64,000 nt of DNA from Serratia entomophila (GTDB lineage Bacteria; Pseudomonadota; Gammaproteobacteria; Enterobacterales; Enterobacteriaceae): NCBI RefSeq assembly GCF_021462285.1, contig NZ_CP082787.1:1364001-1428000 (forward strand), given 5' to 3'. Under the pieces are notes generated by a model. That model was not told where the DNA came from and searched no databases. It saw nothing but the letters and a program-made list of their open reading frames with translations. Made by a program: the position numbers and the translations under genes. Of the stretch, positions 31,729 through 39,822 are shown in pieces (positions within the stretch are counted from its first letter, which is position 1; every line of letters begins with the position of its first letter).

Positions 31729-31794
31729 GCCTGGCGAAAGTGCGTTTTCGTACTAGGCTGGACGGTGGCTAACTCTATATTTCAGGAGACGGGG

Positions 31795-32754
31795 ATGAAA
31801 CTGAAGTGTGCCATTCTTGATGATTATCAACAGGTCGCGCTAACGATGGCGGACTGGCCGGCCATTGCCGATCGGGTTGAGGCGTTCGCCATCAGCCGGC
31901 ATTTTAGCGATGAAGCGGAGCTGGCGGTGCATTTGCAGGACTGCGACATTCTGGTTGTCATGCGCGAACGCACGCCGATCACCGCTACGCTGCTGGCGCG
32001 TTTACCCAAATTGAAGCTGTTGATTACCTCCGGCATGCGCAATGCCGCCATCGATCTGGCCGCCGCCGCCGAGCGCGGCGTGGTGGTCTGCGGCACCGCC
32101 AGCGGCTCTGCGGCGCCGATGGAGCTGACCTGGGCGCTGCTGCTCGGGCTGGCGAAGCATATCGTGCCGGAAAGCGCCGGGCTGCGCAGCAACGGCCCCT
32201 GGCAGCTGGGATTGGGCGTTACCCTGCAGGGTAAAACTTTGGGGCTGCTGGGGTTGGGTAAAATCGGCAGCCAGATGGCCGCGGTGGCGCAGGCGTTCGG
32301 CATGCGGGTGCTGGCCTGGAGCCAGAACCTGACGGCGGAAAAGGCCCGCCAGGCAGGCGCCGAACTGGCGCCATCGAAACGGGCGCTGTTCGAGCAGAGC
32401 GACTTCGTTTCCATCCATCTGGTGCTGAGCGAGCGCAGCCGCGGCCTGGTGGGGCGCGATGAGCTGGCGGCGATGAAAGCTTCCGCCTACCTGATCAACA
32501 CCTCGCGCGCGGCGATTGTCGATCAGGCGGCGTTAGCGGCGGTGCTGCAGCAGGGTAAAATCGCCGGCGCCGGGCTGGACGTGTTCGCGGCCGAGCCGCT
32601 GCCCGCCGACGACATTTTCCGCCGCCTGCCGAACGTGCTGGCGACGCCGCATCTGGGCTACGTGGCAGACGACAACTACCGCACCTACTTCCGCGAGGCG
32701 GTGGAGGACATTGCGGCGTTCCTTGCCGGCGAACCGATCCGCCGCCTGGGCTAA
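31795..32754 (+). CDS. D-2-hydroxyacid dehydrogenase family protein
   Basis: 319-residue NAD(P)-dependent D-isomer 2-hydroxyacid dehydrogenase. The Rossmann motif is [13 protein letters not shown] (near residue 147), with the catalytic Arg region [12 protein letters not shown], the Glu in [13 protein letters not shown], and the catalytic His in ATPHLGYV. The substrate cannot be told from sequence. The ATG at 31795 follows an AGGAG. It lies between the rhlE terminator and dusC, at the boundary between two E. coli-syntenic blocks, so it is accessory relative to E. coli. Confidence 0.87.
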   Translation: MKLKCAILDDYQQVALTMADWPAIADRVEAFAISRHFSDEAELAVHLQDCDILVVMRERTPITATLLARLPKLKLLITSGMRNAAIDLAAAAERGVVVCGTASGSAAPMELTWALLLGLAKHIVPESAGLRSNGPWQLGLGVTLQGKTLGLLGLGKIGSQMAAVAQAFGMRVLAWSQNLTAEKARQAGAELAPSKRALFEQSDFVSIHLVLSERSRGLVGRDELAAMKASAYLINTSRAAIVDQAALAAVLQQGKIAGAGLDVFAAEPLPADDIFRRLPNVLATPHLGYVADDNYRTYFREAVEDIAAFLAGEPIRRLG

Positions 32755-32784
32755 GCGGCGTTTTATTCCCCCCGAACGCTTGTC

Positions 32785-32808
32785 TGATACGGGTATTCGC
32801 CCGTATCA
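32785..32808. terminator. Hairpin between the dehydrogenase gene and dusC
   Basis: Perfect 9-bp inverted repeat TGATACGGG - 6 nt - CCCGTATCA, followed 7 bases later by a six-T run (32818-32823). Probably a terminator; its stem could also lie in the dusC leader. Confidence 0.55.
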
Positions 32809-32836
32809 TTGCGGGTCTTTTTTAGCTGGGGTGGTC

Positions 32837-33772
32837 ATGCGCGTATTGTTGGCTCCGATGGAGGGCGTTCTCGATTCTTTGGTGCGCGAGTTGCTCACCG
32901 AAGTGAACGACTACGACCTGTGCATCACTGAATTCCTGCGCGTGGTCGATCAGCTGTTGCCCGCCAAGTCGTTTTATCGTCTGTGCCCGGAGCTGCATCA
33001 CGCCAGCCGCACGCCGTCCGGCACGCTGGTGCGGGTGCAGCTGCTTGGCCAACATGCGCAGTGGCTGGCGGAGAACGCCGCCCGCGCGGTAGAGCTGGGC
33101 TCTTACGGTGTCGATCTCAACTGCGGCTGCCCGTCCAAGCTGGTCAACGGCAGCGGCGGTGGGGCGACGCTGCTGAAAGACCCGGAACTTATCTATCAGG
33201 GCGCCAAAGCGATGCGCGCCGCAGTGCCGGAGCACCTGCCGGTGACGGTGAAGGTGCGGCTGGGCTGGGATTCCACCAGCCGCAGTTTTGAAATTGCCGA
33301 CGCAGTGCAGCAGGCCGGCGCTACCGAGCTGGCGGTGCACGGCCGCACTAAAGAGGACGGTTACAAGGCGGAGCGCATCAACTGGGCGGCGATCGGCGAA
33401 ATCCGCCGGCGGCTGTCGATTCCGGTGATCGCCAACGGCGAGATTTGGGACTACCAGAGCGCGCAGGATTGCCTGCAAACCACCGGCTGCGACGCAGTGA
33501 TGCTGGGACGCGGCGCGCTCAACGTGCCGAACCTGAGCCGGGTGGTGAAATACAACGAACCGCGCATGCCCTGGCCGCAGGTGGTGCAGCTGCTGCAAAA
33601 ATACGTCCATCTGGAAAAGCAGGGCGATACCGGCTTGTATCACGTGGCGCGTATCAAACAGTGGCTGGGTTATTTGCGTAAAGAATATGACGAAGCCAGC
33701 GAGCTGTTCAGCGAAATACGTGCACTGACCAGCTCGGGTGATATTGCGCGGGTTATTTTTCGGCAGGCGTAA
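32837..33772 (+). CDS. dusC: DusC, tRNA-dihydrouridine(16) synthase
   Basis: 311-residue FMN-dependent tRNA-dihydrouridine synthase that reduces U16. It opens [13 protein letters not shown] as in E. coli DusC, with the catalytic cysteine in [21 protein letters not shown], and NGEIWD and [12 protein letters not shown] further on. The start at 32837 has GGGGTG upstream and matches the family; the longer frame reads through the preceding hairpin. A small CCCGC/GCGGG hairpin (33782-33797) follows. In E. coli dusC lies near yohD, pbpG and dld, which also appear later in this window. Confidence 0.95.
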   Translation: MRVLLAPMEGVLDSLVRELLTEVNDYDLCITEFLRVVDQLLPAKSFYRLCPELHHASRTPSGTLVRVQLLGQHAQWLAENAARAVELGSYGVDLNCGCPSKLVNGSGGGATLLKDPELIYQGAKAMRAAVPEHLPVTVKVRLGWDSTSRSFEIADAVQQAGATELAVHGRTKEDGYKAERINWAAIGEIRRRLSIPVIANGEIWDYQSAQDCLQTTGCDAVMLGRGALNVPNLSRVVKYNEPRMPWPQVVQLLQKYVHLEKQGDTGLYHVARIKQWLGYLRKEYDEASELFSEIRALTSSGDIARVIFRQA

Positions 33773-33815
33773 AATAATAAACCCGCACAAGGCGGGTTGA
33801 TATAAATGGGTATTG

Positions 33816-34082
33816 TCAGGCGGCATTGTCGAGACGATTTAATTCCATCTCGATATCCTGAATGGTTTTTTCCAGCCCTTCCAGGCAGGCGCCCTGTTTA
33901 TTCAGCAGATCGTTAATCGCCTGCGCAAATTGCTTATTCTTGCATTCACCCTGATCGAAGCCCAGCCAATGCGCGGACAGCGTCTCGGTGTTGGACTGCG
34001 CGTAGTGGCGCATTTCTTTCAGCTGAGAGGCCACGTTACGTAAATTATCCAGCTGCGCTTGTGCATTTGCATTGTTGCTCAT
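33816..34082 (-). CDS. 88-residue helical protein of unknown function
   Basis: I do not recognise this protein. It has 88 residues, is acidic and predicted largely helical with Gln, Asn and Leu heptad-like spacing, and has no signal peptide or membrane segment. It contains a single Trp (AHWLGFDQGE) and two Cys. A strong AAGGAG ribosome site sits nine bases before the ATG, which argues for a real gene. It stands alone between dusC and the acetyltransferase gene, with an AT-rich upstream region (34083-34346) unlike its GC-rich neighbours. Confidence 0.7.
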   Translation of the reverse strand: MSNNANAQAQLDNLRNVASQLKEMRHYAQSNTETLSAHWLGFDQGECKNKQFAQAINDLLNKQGACLEGLEKTIQDIEMELNRLDNAA

Positions 34083-34310
34083 GAATTTCTCCTTGAGTTC
34101 GCCGTTAAATAATTTTGACTGCGGAAACCATCTTACCCTATTAAAATAAAAATAGCATCTTTAACGGTCGACCTGGTTAATTAACGGCAGCGTTGCATAT
34201 GTTTATTTCACCGTTAAACAATGACTTGGGGTTTATTGTAAATTTATATAAATAGATTTATTCAAAGGGGGTTTTACGGTTATTTTAACCCTTAAGCGGT
34301 AGCTATAAAA

Positions 34311-34332
34311 TACGGGGAAATATTTCCCCGTA
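34311..34332 (-). terminator. Terminator of the nat gene and AT-rich gap
   Basis: Perfect 22-bp palindrome TACGGGGAAAT / ATTTCCCCGTA just after the acetyltransferase stop, followed on the minus strand by TTTTAT. The rest of 34083-34310 is AT-rich, probably carrying the promoter of the 88-residue gene, with no coding potential seen. Confidence 0.75.
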
Positions 34333-34346
34333 GCGAAAATAACCTT

Positions 34347-35141
34347 TCAACGATCCAAATCAATGGCGAAGTGCCGCCACAGCGCTTCGCGGCGTTCCTG
34401 CTCAGAATGCAGCGTCGTTTCGTGGCGCTGATGATCTTCGGTCAGGATCAGCTTGTTGTCGCTGAGCGTCACACGGCCGTTTTCCGTTGGCCGCGAGCAC
34501 ACCAGCCGCTGGGTAAAATGCGATTCCGGCGAGCTGCTGTGGTAGCGGCACATGCCGTCGAACTCGCTCAGCGCCCGGGGCTGTACGGTAAAGCGGTACA
34601 GGGTTTTGGCGTGCGAGCGCCGATCGCCGTTGCGGCGCTCCAGCAGATAATAGTCGCCTTCGCGTTCCAGATGGAAGGTGCCGCTGGCCTGAGATTGCGG
34701 CTCGGCGGTGGTGATTTTCAATGGTGTCAGGAAGGAGTCGCCGAAGCCGACGTCCACCAGCCAGGATTGCCTCTCCAGTTCCACCAGCAGCGCCAGATGG
34801 TCGTAGGGCGGGTAAAAATGGCCGTCGCGGGCGCGGATCTCGCCGGAGATATACTGGACGTTAAAGCCGATGTCCTGCAGCAGCAGGGCGAAAATTTTAT
34901 TCAGCTCATAGCAAAAGCCGCCGCGGTTGCGATCGACAATTTTGCTGAACAACGCGCCTTCCTCAAGGTTGATGCCCTGCCGATAAATAATGCTCAGATT
35001 CTCAAAAGGCACGCTCAACATATGGCGGTGATGCAGCCGTTGCAGGGTCGCAAGGTCGGGCCTGGCGGTGCCTGTGAAGCCAATATGCTGCAGGTAGCGT
35101 TGTCTGTCCACAGAGTCTCTCGCATGAGGAAAAGTAGGCAT
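34347..35141 (-). CDS. nat: Arylamine N-acetyltransferase family protein
   Basis: 264-residue arylamine N-acetyltransferase. The Cys-His-Asp catalytic triad is visible: Cys77 in RGGFCYELN, His in YDHLALLV and Asp in LVDVGFGDS. It transfers acetyl groups from acetyl-CoA to arylamines or hydrazines. I start at MPTFPHARD (35141), though its ribosome site is weak; a GTG 20 codons upstream is an alternative. It is divergent from the SDR gene, with a 105-bp gap. Confidence 0.88.
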   Translation of the reverse strand: MPTFPHARDSVDRQRYLQHIGFTGTARPDLATLQRLHHRHMLSVPFENLSIIYRQGINLEEGALFSKIVDRNRGGFCYELNKIFALLLQDIGFNVQYISGEIRARDGHFYPPYDHLALLVELERQSWLVDVGFGDSFLTPLKITTAEPQSQASGTFHLEREGDYYLLERRNGDRRSHAKTLYRFTVQPRALSEFDGMCRYHSSSPESHFTQRLVCSRPTENGRVTLSDNKLILTEDHQRHETTLHSEQERREALWRHFAIDLDR

Positions 35142-35246
35142 AAGGTAGCGGGCTTTTTTCGCTTTGTGAGGGCAAAATGTGCTGCTGCCAAAAACTGACA
35201 CCCGCCCGTTCTAGCCTTGACGCAGGCTTAAACATGAGGAGGCGAT

Positions 35247-35999
35247 ATGCAGGATTTCACGCATCGGGTGGCGCTGGTGACCGGCGCATCCACCGGCATC
35301 GGCGAGGCGGTTGCCGCGGAACTGTTCAGCCGCGGGGCAACGGTGATCATGACCGGCCGCCACCAGGAACCTCTGGCGGCGGCCGCGGCGAAAATCGATC
35401 CCAGCGAACGGCGGGCGATCCCGCTGGTGATGGACGTGCGCGACCCACACTCGGTGCGCCGCGGCATTGAGGATGCGCGGCAGCGCTGTGGCGGGCTCCA
35501 TTGCCTGGTCAATAACGCCGGCATCACCGGGCCACATGAGGTGCCCATCAGCCAGTACGCCAACGAAGACTGGCATGAGGTGATTGAAACCTGCCTCAGC
35601 GGGACTTTTTTCGGCATGAAATACGCCTTGCCGGCGATTGTCGCCAGCGGCGGCGGGGCGGTGGTGAACCTCTCTTCCGCCAACGGCGTGGTGGGCATCG
35701 CCGGTATTGCGCCTTATACCGCCGCCAAACACGGCATTCTCGGCCTGACGCGCTCGGCGGCGCTGGAGTTCGCCGCGCAAGGCGTGCGGATCAACGCCGT
35801 CGGGCCGGGCTATGTGGACACGCCGGCGATGGGCGAACTGCCGGCGCGAGCGCGCGCGAAAATGGCCGCATCGCACCCGATGGGGCGAATGGCGACGCGG
35901 GAAGAAGTGGCGAAAACGGTGGCTTTTTTGCTGTCGGGCGACAGCAGCTTCACTACCGGCGCGTTCTACAGCATCGACGGCGGTTATACCGCGCGTTGA
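35247..35999 (+). CDS. SDR-family oxidoreductase
   Basis: 250-residue classical short-chain dehydrogenase. The cofactor motif is TGASTGIGEA (residues ~12-21), followed by NNAG, the catalytic Ser (NLSSANG), YTAAK and the C-terminal IDGGYTAR. The substrate is unknown. E. coli has the SDR yohF in the equivalent neighbourhood of dusC, but this protein is not an obvious yohF orthologue. AGGAGG is ideally placed before the ATG. Confidence 0.87.
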   Translation: MQDFTHRVALVTGASTGIGEAVAAELFSRGATVIMTGRHQEPLAAAAAKIDPSERRAIPLVMDVRDPHSVRRGIEDARQRCGGLHCLVNNAGITGPHEVPISQYANEDWHEVIETCLSGTFFGMKYALPAIVASGGGAVVNLSSANGVVGIAGIAPYTAAKHGILGLTRSAALEFAAQGVRINAVGPGYVDTPAMGELPARARAKMAASHPMGRMATREEVAKTVAFLLSGDSSFTTGAFYSIDGGYTAR

Positions 36000-36007
36000 C
36001 GGGAAAT

Positions 36008-36025
36008 GGCCCCCTGATGGGGGCC
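36008..36025. terminator. Bidirectional terminator between SDR and tailspike-like genes
   Basis: Perfect stem GGCCCCC - TGAT - GGGGGCC in the 33-bp gap between two convergent genes. Confidence 0.7.
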
Positions 36026-36032
36026 GATCCGT

Positions 36033-37850
36033 TTACCAGGACTTGCGTGGGTTGCGATCAACGATGGCGATCTTTTGGCATAGCAGCCTGGTGATGTCCA
36101 CCGAGGCTGGATTGGCGGCGCTGCCGGTGAAGTTTTTCAGCGTGATGACGATACGGGCATAGTTGACATAACCCTCCGGCAACGGCAGATACTCCGCAGC
36201 GTTCAGCGCGGTAATGCGATCCGACGTCATCGTTGCCGATGAAGCCGGCGTTACCGTACCGGTGCGGCCCCACTGGCAGGTTTTTTCCAACACCGTGGTT
36301 GTGCCCGCATTGCCGTTCAGCAGATATTTACCCTGATAAGTGCCGATGGCGACGTCCATGCCGTTCAGGCCCTGCAGGTTTTCCAGCGTGGCCCGCCACA
36401 GCACCAAATCGTTTTTCCCGATAGGGAAATAGATCTCGATTTTCTTGTCCGCCGTCGCCGTTTGGGTGGTGGCGGTAATGACGCCATTTTTCAGCGTTAT
36501 CGCCAGTTCAGAGGTTTCGGTTTGCGAAATGCGGGTGCCGCCGGTGGCGTAAAGGTTATTCAAGATCAACGCGCTGCTTTCTTTCCAGCCCGGCTCCGGC
36601 AGATGGTTAACGCCATCGCCCAGGTATAAAAAACGCCACATGTTGACATAGCCCGGCGCGACGATGTTTTTCATTTCAATGTGGTTGTTTGACCAGCCTT
36701 TTTTAATGTCCGCATTCACCAGGTCGAAACCGTCGATATAACATTTGCCGCGCAGATCGCTGGACTTGTCGAAATAGAAATATTCAACGTACTGATAAGG
36801 CACGGTGCTGCCGGGATCGGTGTTATTGGTCATCACGCTGTGCCACTGGCTGTCTTTGATTTTCACCGTACCGCCGTTGTCGCTGGTAAAGACCGGCCGG
36901 TAATTGCGGCAATTGGCATTGCCCCATTCGAAGTGGCAGTTTTTGAAGTCCAGAGTTCCACTTTTGAGATCGAATAAGCCGTAGTCGCTATTGGCCTGTT
37001 GTTCAGCTTCGCTGGCAAAGCCGCTGTAGTCGAAAGAGCAGTCGCGGAAGGCCAGGCTGTGCACCCCCTGATAATAGTTTCTGCTGTCACCGAACAGGCA
37101 TTTGTAGAACACGATTTTCTCGCCGGCGTTGGCGGTGCTCTCGGACCAAATCGGCCACCAGCAGCCGCGCACCATAATGCTGTGCCAGCTCTGGATGTAG
37201 GCGTTGTCGCCAAACACGATGCCTTTGTACAGGTTGGTCAGCCAGACGTTTTGCACCAGCAGTTGGCTGGCCGGCATGCCATGCATATTGGCGGCGTCGC
37301 TGTAGACGCACAGGCCGCGCAGGTTGGCCGCCGCATCGGGGGCGCCGACGATGCGCAGGTTATAGATGGCCGGGGCGCCCAGGCTATATACCACCCGCAC
37401 GCATTCGACGTCGGTAGCGCCGCTGAAATCCAGAATGGTGCCTTTAAAATCAACGGCGTTTTTCCACAGTTTCAACCTGGCGCTGGTCAGGCACTTACGC
37501 ACGCCGCCGGGGCCGACCAGCGTGATGCCTGCCGGCGTGGTCGGGATCTGCGCTTGCCACCACTCTTCCCCTTTAACCTGCAAAAAATCGCTGGCGCGGC
37601 TGATGGTCAGTGAATAATCCAGCTCGTCGCCCGGCTGGTGCCACCAGTCAATGCTGTATTCGCCGTTATTGATAATGCGTTTCCAGCGGCGGTTCTGCGC
37701 ATCGCGCAGCAGGGTGGCGCCGTTATCCAGGCTGGTGGTGTCTGTATCGTCACGAAGGAATACGCCGTGATGATAGCGATTTTCGATCATCACCGCCGCC
37801 TCGCTGCCGGTATAGGCACGCAGAGCGGCGTAATCATTTAATGTCATCAT
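36033..37850 (-). CDS. Orphan phage tailspike-like protein
   Basis: 605 residues. The N-terminal ~75 residues (LRAYTGSEAAVMIENR..VFLRDDTDTTSLDNGATLL..RRWKRI) resemble the linker found before the beta-helix of phage tailspikes, where FxRDDxDTTxxDNGGTxxVxxxGxRWKR is common. The middle consists of repetitive short strands (CEVR-, LFGD-, FRDCSF-, FKNCHF-type turns) expected of a right-handed beta-helix, and the C-terminal ~130 residues look like a separate beta domain. There is no signal peptide, no neighbouring phage gene and no integrase. Two tandem ATGs (37850/37847) follow AAGGG. Whether it acts as a depolymerase, adhesin or remnant is unknown. Confidence 0.75.
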   Translation of the reverse strand: MMTLNDYAALRAYTGSEAAVMIENRYHHGVFLRDDTDTTSLDNGATLLRDAQNRRWKRIINNGEYSIDWWHQPGDELDYSLTISRASDFLQVKGEEWWQAQIPTTPAGITLVGPGGVRKCLTSARLKLWKNAVDFKGTILDFSGATDVECVRVVYSLGAPAIYNLRIVGAPDAAANLRGLCVYSDAANMHGMPASQLLVQNVWLTNLYKGIVFGDNAYIQSWHSIMVRGCWWPIWSESTANAGEKIVFYKCLFGDSRNYYQGVHSLAFRDCSFDYSGFASEAEQQANSDYGLFDLKSGTLDFKNCHFEWGNANCRNYRPVFTSDNGGTVKIKDSQWHSVMTNNTDPGSTVPYQYVEYFYFDKSSDLRGKCYIDGFDLVNADIKKGWSNNHIEMKNIVAPGYVNMWRFLYLGDGVNHLPEPGWKESSALILNNLYATGGTRISQTETSELAITLKNGVITATTQTATADKKIEIYFPIGKNDLVLWRATLENLQGLNGMDVAIGTYQGKYLLNGNAGTTTVLEKTCQWGRTGTVTPASSATMTSDRITALNAAEYLPLPEGYVNYARIVITLKNFTGSAANPASVDITRLLCQKIAIVDRNPRKSW

Positions 37851-37994
37851 GATGTGACCCTTATTTTTGAGAGAGGCGAAACTGCGCCAGGCCGTTATTG
37901 CCTTGGCTGCGGAGGTAAATTAACAGGGGAACGAAAGGGGATTAAGCGGTTGGCGTTGTGCCCAGCGCCAGCGGGCTGGCGGCGAGGTAAGGCG

Positions 37995-38888
37995 TTAGCC
38001 GGTGCAGGCCAGCCCCTGCAGCCAGGCCAGAAACGCCGTCGCGCCAGGCTTGTTCAGGGTGCGCGGCGGGTAAACCGCGAAGTAGGGTTTGCTGAGCGGC
38101 AGCGCCGGTTCGGCCAGCCTGACCAGCGCGCCGCTGGCCAGTTCTTCTGCGATCAGCCGCTGCTGGCCGAGCAGCACGCCGTGGCCCTGAACGGCGGCGT
38201 CGATCGCCAGCGAGGTCAGGTTATAGGTCAGGCCGCGCCGCAATGGCGGCTGCAGCCCGGCGGCGGTGAACCATTCGTGCCAGCCCGGCAGAAACTGGCT
38301 TTCTTTACCCCAGTCGACGTGGATCAACGGCAGCTGGGCCCAGTCGGCGCCGTTGCGCAGCGCCGGGCTGCACACCGGCAGCACCCGGTCCTGGAACAGC
38401 TGAACCTTTTCCAGCAACGGGTAATCCCGATCGCCAAAACACAGCGCAAAGTCCGCCGCAGAACTGGCGAAATCCACTGCGGCATGGGTGGCGTGCAGGC
38501 GGATATCCAGCTCGGGGTAGCGCGCCAGCCAGTCGCCTATCGCCGGATTCAGCCATTTCGACGCCAGCGCCGGCAGCGCAAATACCGTCAGGGTGTGCTT
38601 GCCGCGCTGGCGGTCAACGTGCTGCTGCGCCACCCGCAGCGTCTCGAAGGCCTGCTGCACGTAGGCCAGGTAGTCGGCGCCTTGCTCGGTCAGCGTTACG
38701 CCGCTTTTGGCGCGGGTGAACAAGGTGATGCCCAGATGCTGCTCCAGCTGGCGGATCTGCTGGCTGACGGCGGCGGCGGTGAGCGCCAGGCTGTCGGCCG
38801 CGCTGGCCAGGCTGCCGGTGCGGGCGGCGGTTTCAAACGCCAGAATGGCGCTCAGCTTCGGCAGGCGTGCGCGGGAAGGTGCGTTCAT
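37995..38888 (-). CDS. LysR-family regulator (GcvA-like)
   Basis: 297-residue LysR-type regulator. The N-terminal HTH reads LSAILAFETAARTGSLASAADSLALTAAAVSQQIRQLE, and the effector domain has the GcvA/AmpR-group look (FALPALASKWLNPAIGDW, HVDWG). It is divergent from the 2OG-Fe oxygenase gene with a 115-bp gap, so it probably controls that gene and itself. The inducer is unknown. Confidence 0.88.
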   Translation of the reverse strand: MNAPSRARLPKLSAILAFETAARTGSLASAADSLALTAAAVSQQIRQLEQHLGITLFTRAKSGVTLTEQGADYLAYVQQAFETLRVAQQHVDRQRGKHTLTVFALPALASKWLNPAIGDWLARYPELDIRLHATHAAVDFASSAADFALCFGDRDYPLLEKVQLFQDRVLPVCSPALRNGADWAQLPLIHVDWGKESQFLPGWHEWFTAAGLQPPLRRGLTYNLTSLAIDAAVQGHGVLLGQQRLIAEELASGALVRLAEPALPLSKPYFAVYPPRTLNKPGATAFLAWLQGLACTG

Positions 38889-39003
38889 AACGGGCTTATC
38901 GCTAAGAATTGGTTAGCTTATCCATAACGTATTTTTGTTATGGCGGCAATGCGACATTCGCTACAGTGAGCCTATCCGGCCAATGCGCACTCAGGGGAAT
39001 GTC

Positions 39004-39783
39004 ATGCAGCAACTCGCTCATATTGTTGATTTATCCGCTAACCCGATCGGCGAGGCCGCCTTCCAGGCCCGCTGCCGCCAGACGCTGGATGCCGCAGGCG
39101 CGCTGGTGCTGCCGGGTTTTCTCAGCCGCGCCGCGCTGGCCACCGTGCGGCTGGAAGGCGCGGAGCACAGCCCGGCGGCGTTTTACGCCGCCAACAGCCA
39201 CAACGTCTATCTGCGGCCGCACGACGACAGCCTGCCCGCCGAGCATGCGCGCAACCGGCTGGTGGTGTCCTCCAAGGGCTGCATCACCGATGAGGATATT
39301 CCGGCGCAATCGCCGCTGCGTACCCTGTACAACGCCCAGGCGTTTCGCGATTTTCTCTGCGCGGTGCTGGGGGAACGGCAGCTTTATCCCTATGCCGATC
39401 GGCTGTCTTCGATCAACCTGCATTACGCGCACCAAGGGCAAGAGCTGGGGTGGCATTTCGACAATTCGTCGTTCGCCATCACGCTGCTGATACAGAAACC
39501 CGAGGCCGGCGGGCGTTTCGAATACGTGGAGAACCTGCGCGACGCCGACGGCGGGGAGATGAACTACGCTGGGGTGACGCAGGTGCTGGACGGCCAGCGG
39601 GCGGTGAAGCGGTTGGCGATAGAAGAGGGGGGTCTGGTGCTGTTCCGCGGGCGCAACGCCATGCACCGGGTGACGCCCACTGAGGGCAAAATCACCCGCA
39701 TGCTGGTGGTGCTGGCTTACAACGCCCAGCCGGACGTGATGCTGTCGGAAAGCGCCAGAATGACCTTCTACGGCCGGCTATAG
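39004..39783 (+). CDS. 2-oxoglutarate/Fe(II)-dependent oxygenase
   Basis: 259-residue protein with the Fe(II)-binding facial triad His151-x-Asp153 (GWHFDNSSF) and distal His221 (AMHRVTP), plus Arg232 (ITRML) placed to bind 2-oxoglutarate. The fold resembles small-molecule or amino-acid hydroxylases of this superfamily; the substrate is unknown. The start at 39004 has AGGGGAA upstream; an ATG at 38935 would overlap the divergent promoter. It is paired with a divergent LysR gene. Confidence 0.85.
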   Translation: MQQLAHIVDLSANPIGEAAFQARCRQTLDAAGALVLPGFLSRAALATVRLEGAEHSPAAFYAANSHNVYLRPHDDSLPAEHARNRLVVSSKGCITDEDIPAQSPLRTLYNAQAFRDFLCAVLGERQLYPYADRLSSINLHYAHQGQELGWHFDNSSFAITLLIQKPEAGGRFEYVENLRDADGGEMNYAGVTQVLDGQRAVKRLAIEEGGLVLFRGRNAMHRVTPTEGKITRMLVVLAYNAQPDVMLSESARMTFYGRL

Positions 39784-39793
39784 CGGATAAAAA

Positions 39794-39815
39794 AACCGCC
39801 CCGGTTGGGGCGGTT
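39794..39815. terminator. Terminator between the oxygenase gene and ansP
   Basis: Perfect stem AACCGCCCC - GGTT - GGGGCGGTT, preceded by seven A residues, giving a U-run for the minus strand (ansP); the oxygenase gene ends 10 bp before it. Confidence 0.8.
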
Positions 39816-39822
39816 CGACGAA

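Noticed and set aside
31424..31756. 110-codon frame over the rhlE tail
   Set aside because: Overlaps the Gly/Arg-rich end of rhlE in another frame; repeat-driven artefact.
35247..35999. SDR gene as yohF orthologue
   Set aside because: The location near dusC suggested it, but motifs and sequence differ clearly from E. coli YohF; only the family is assigned.
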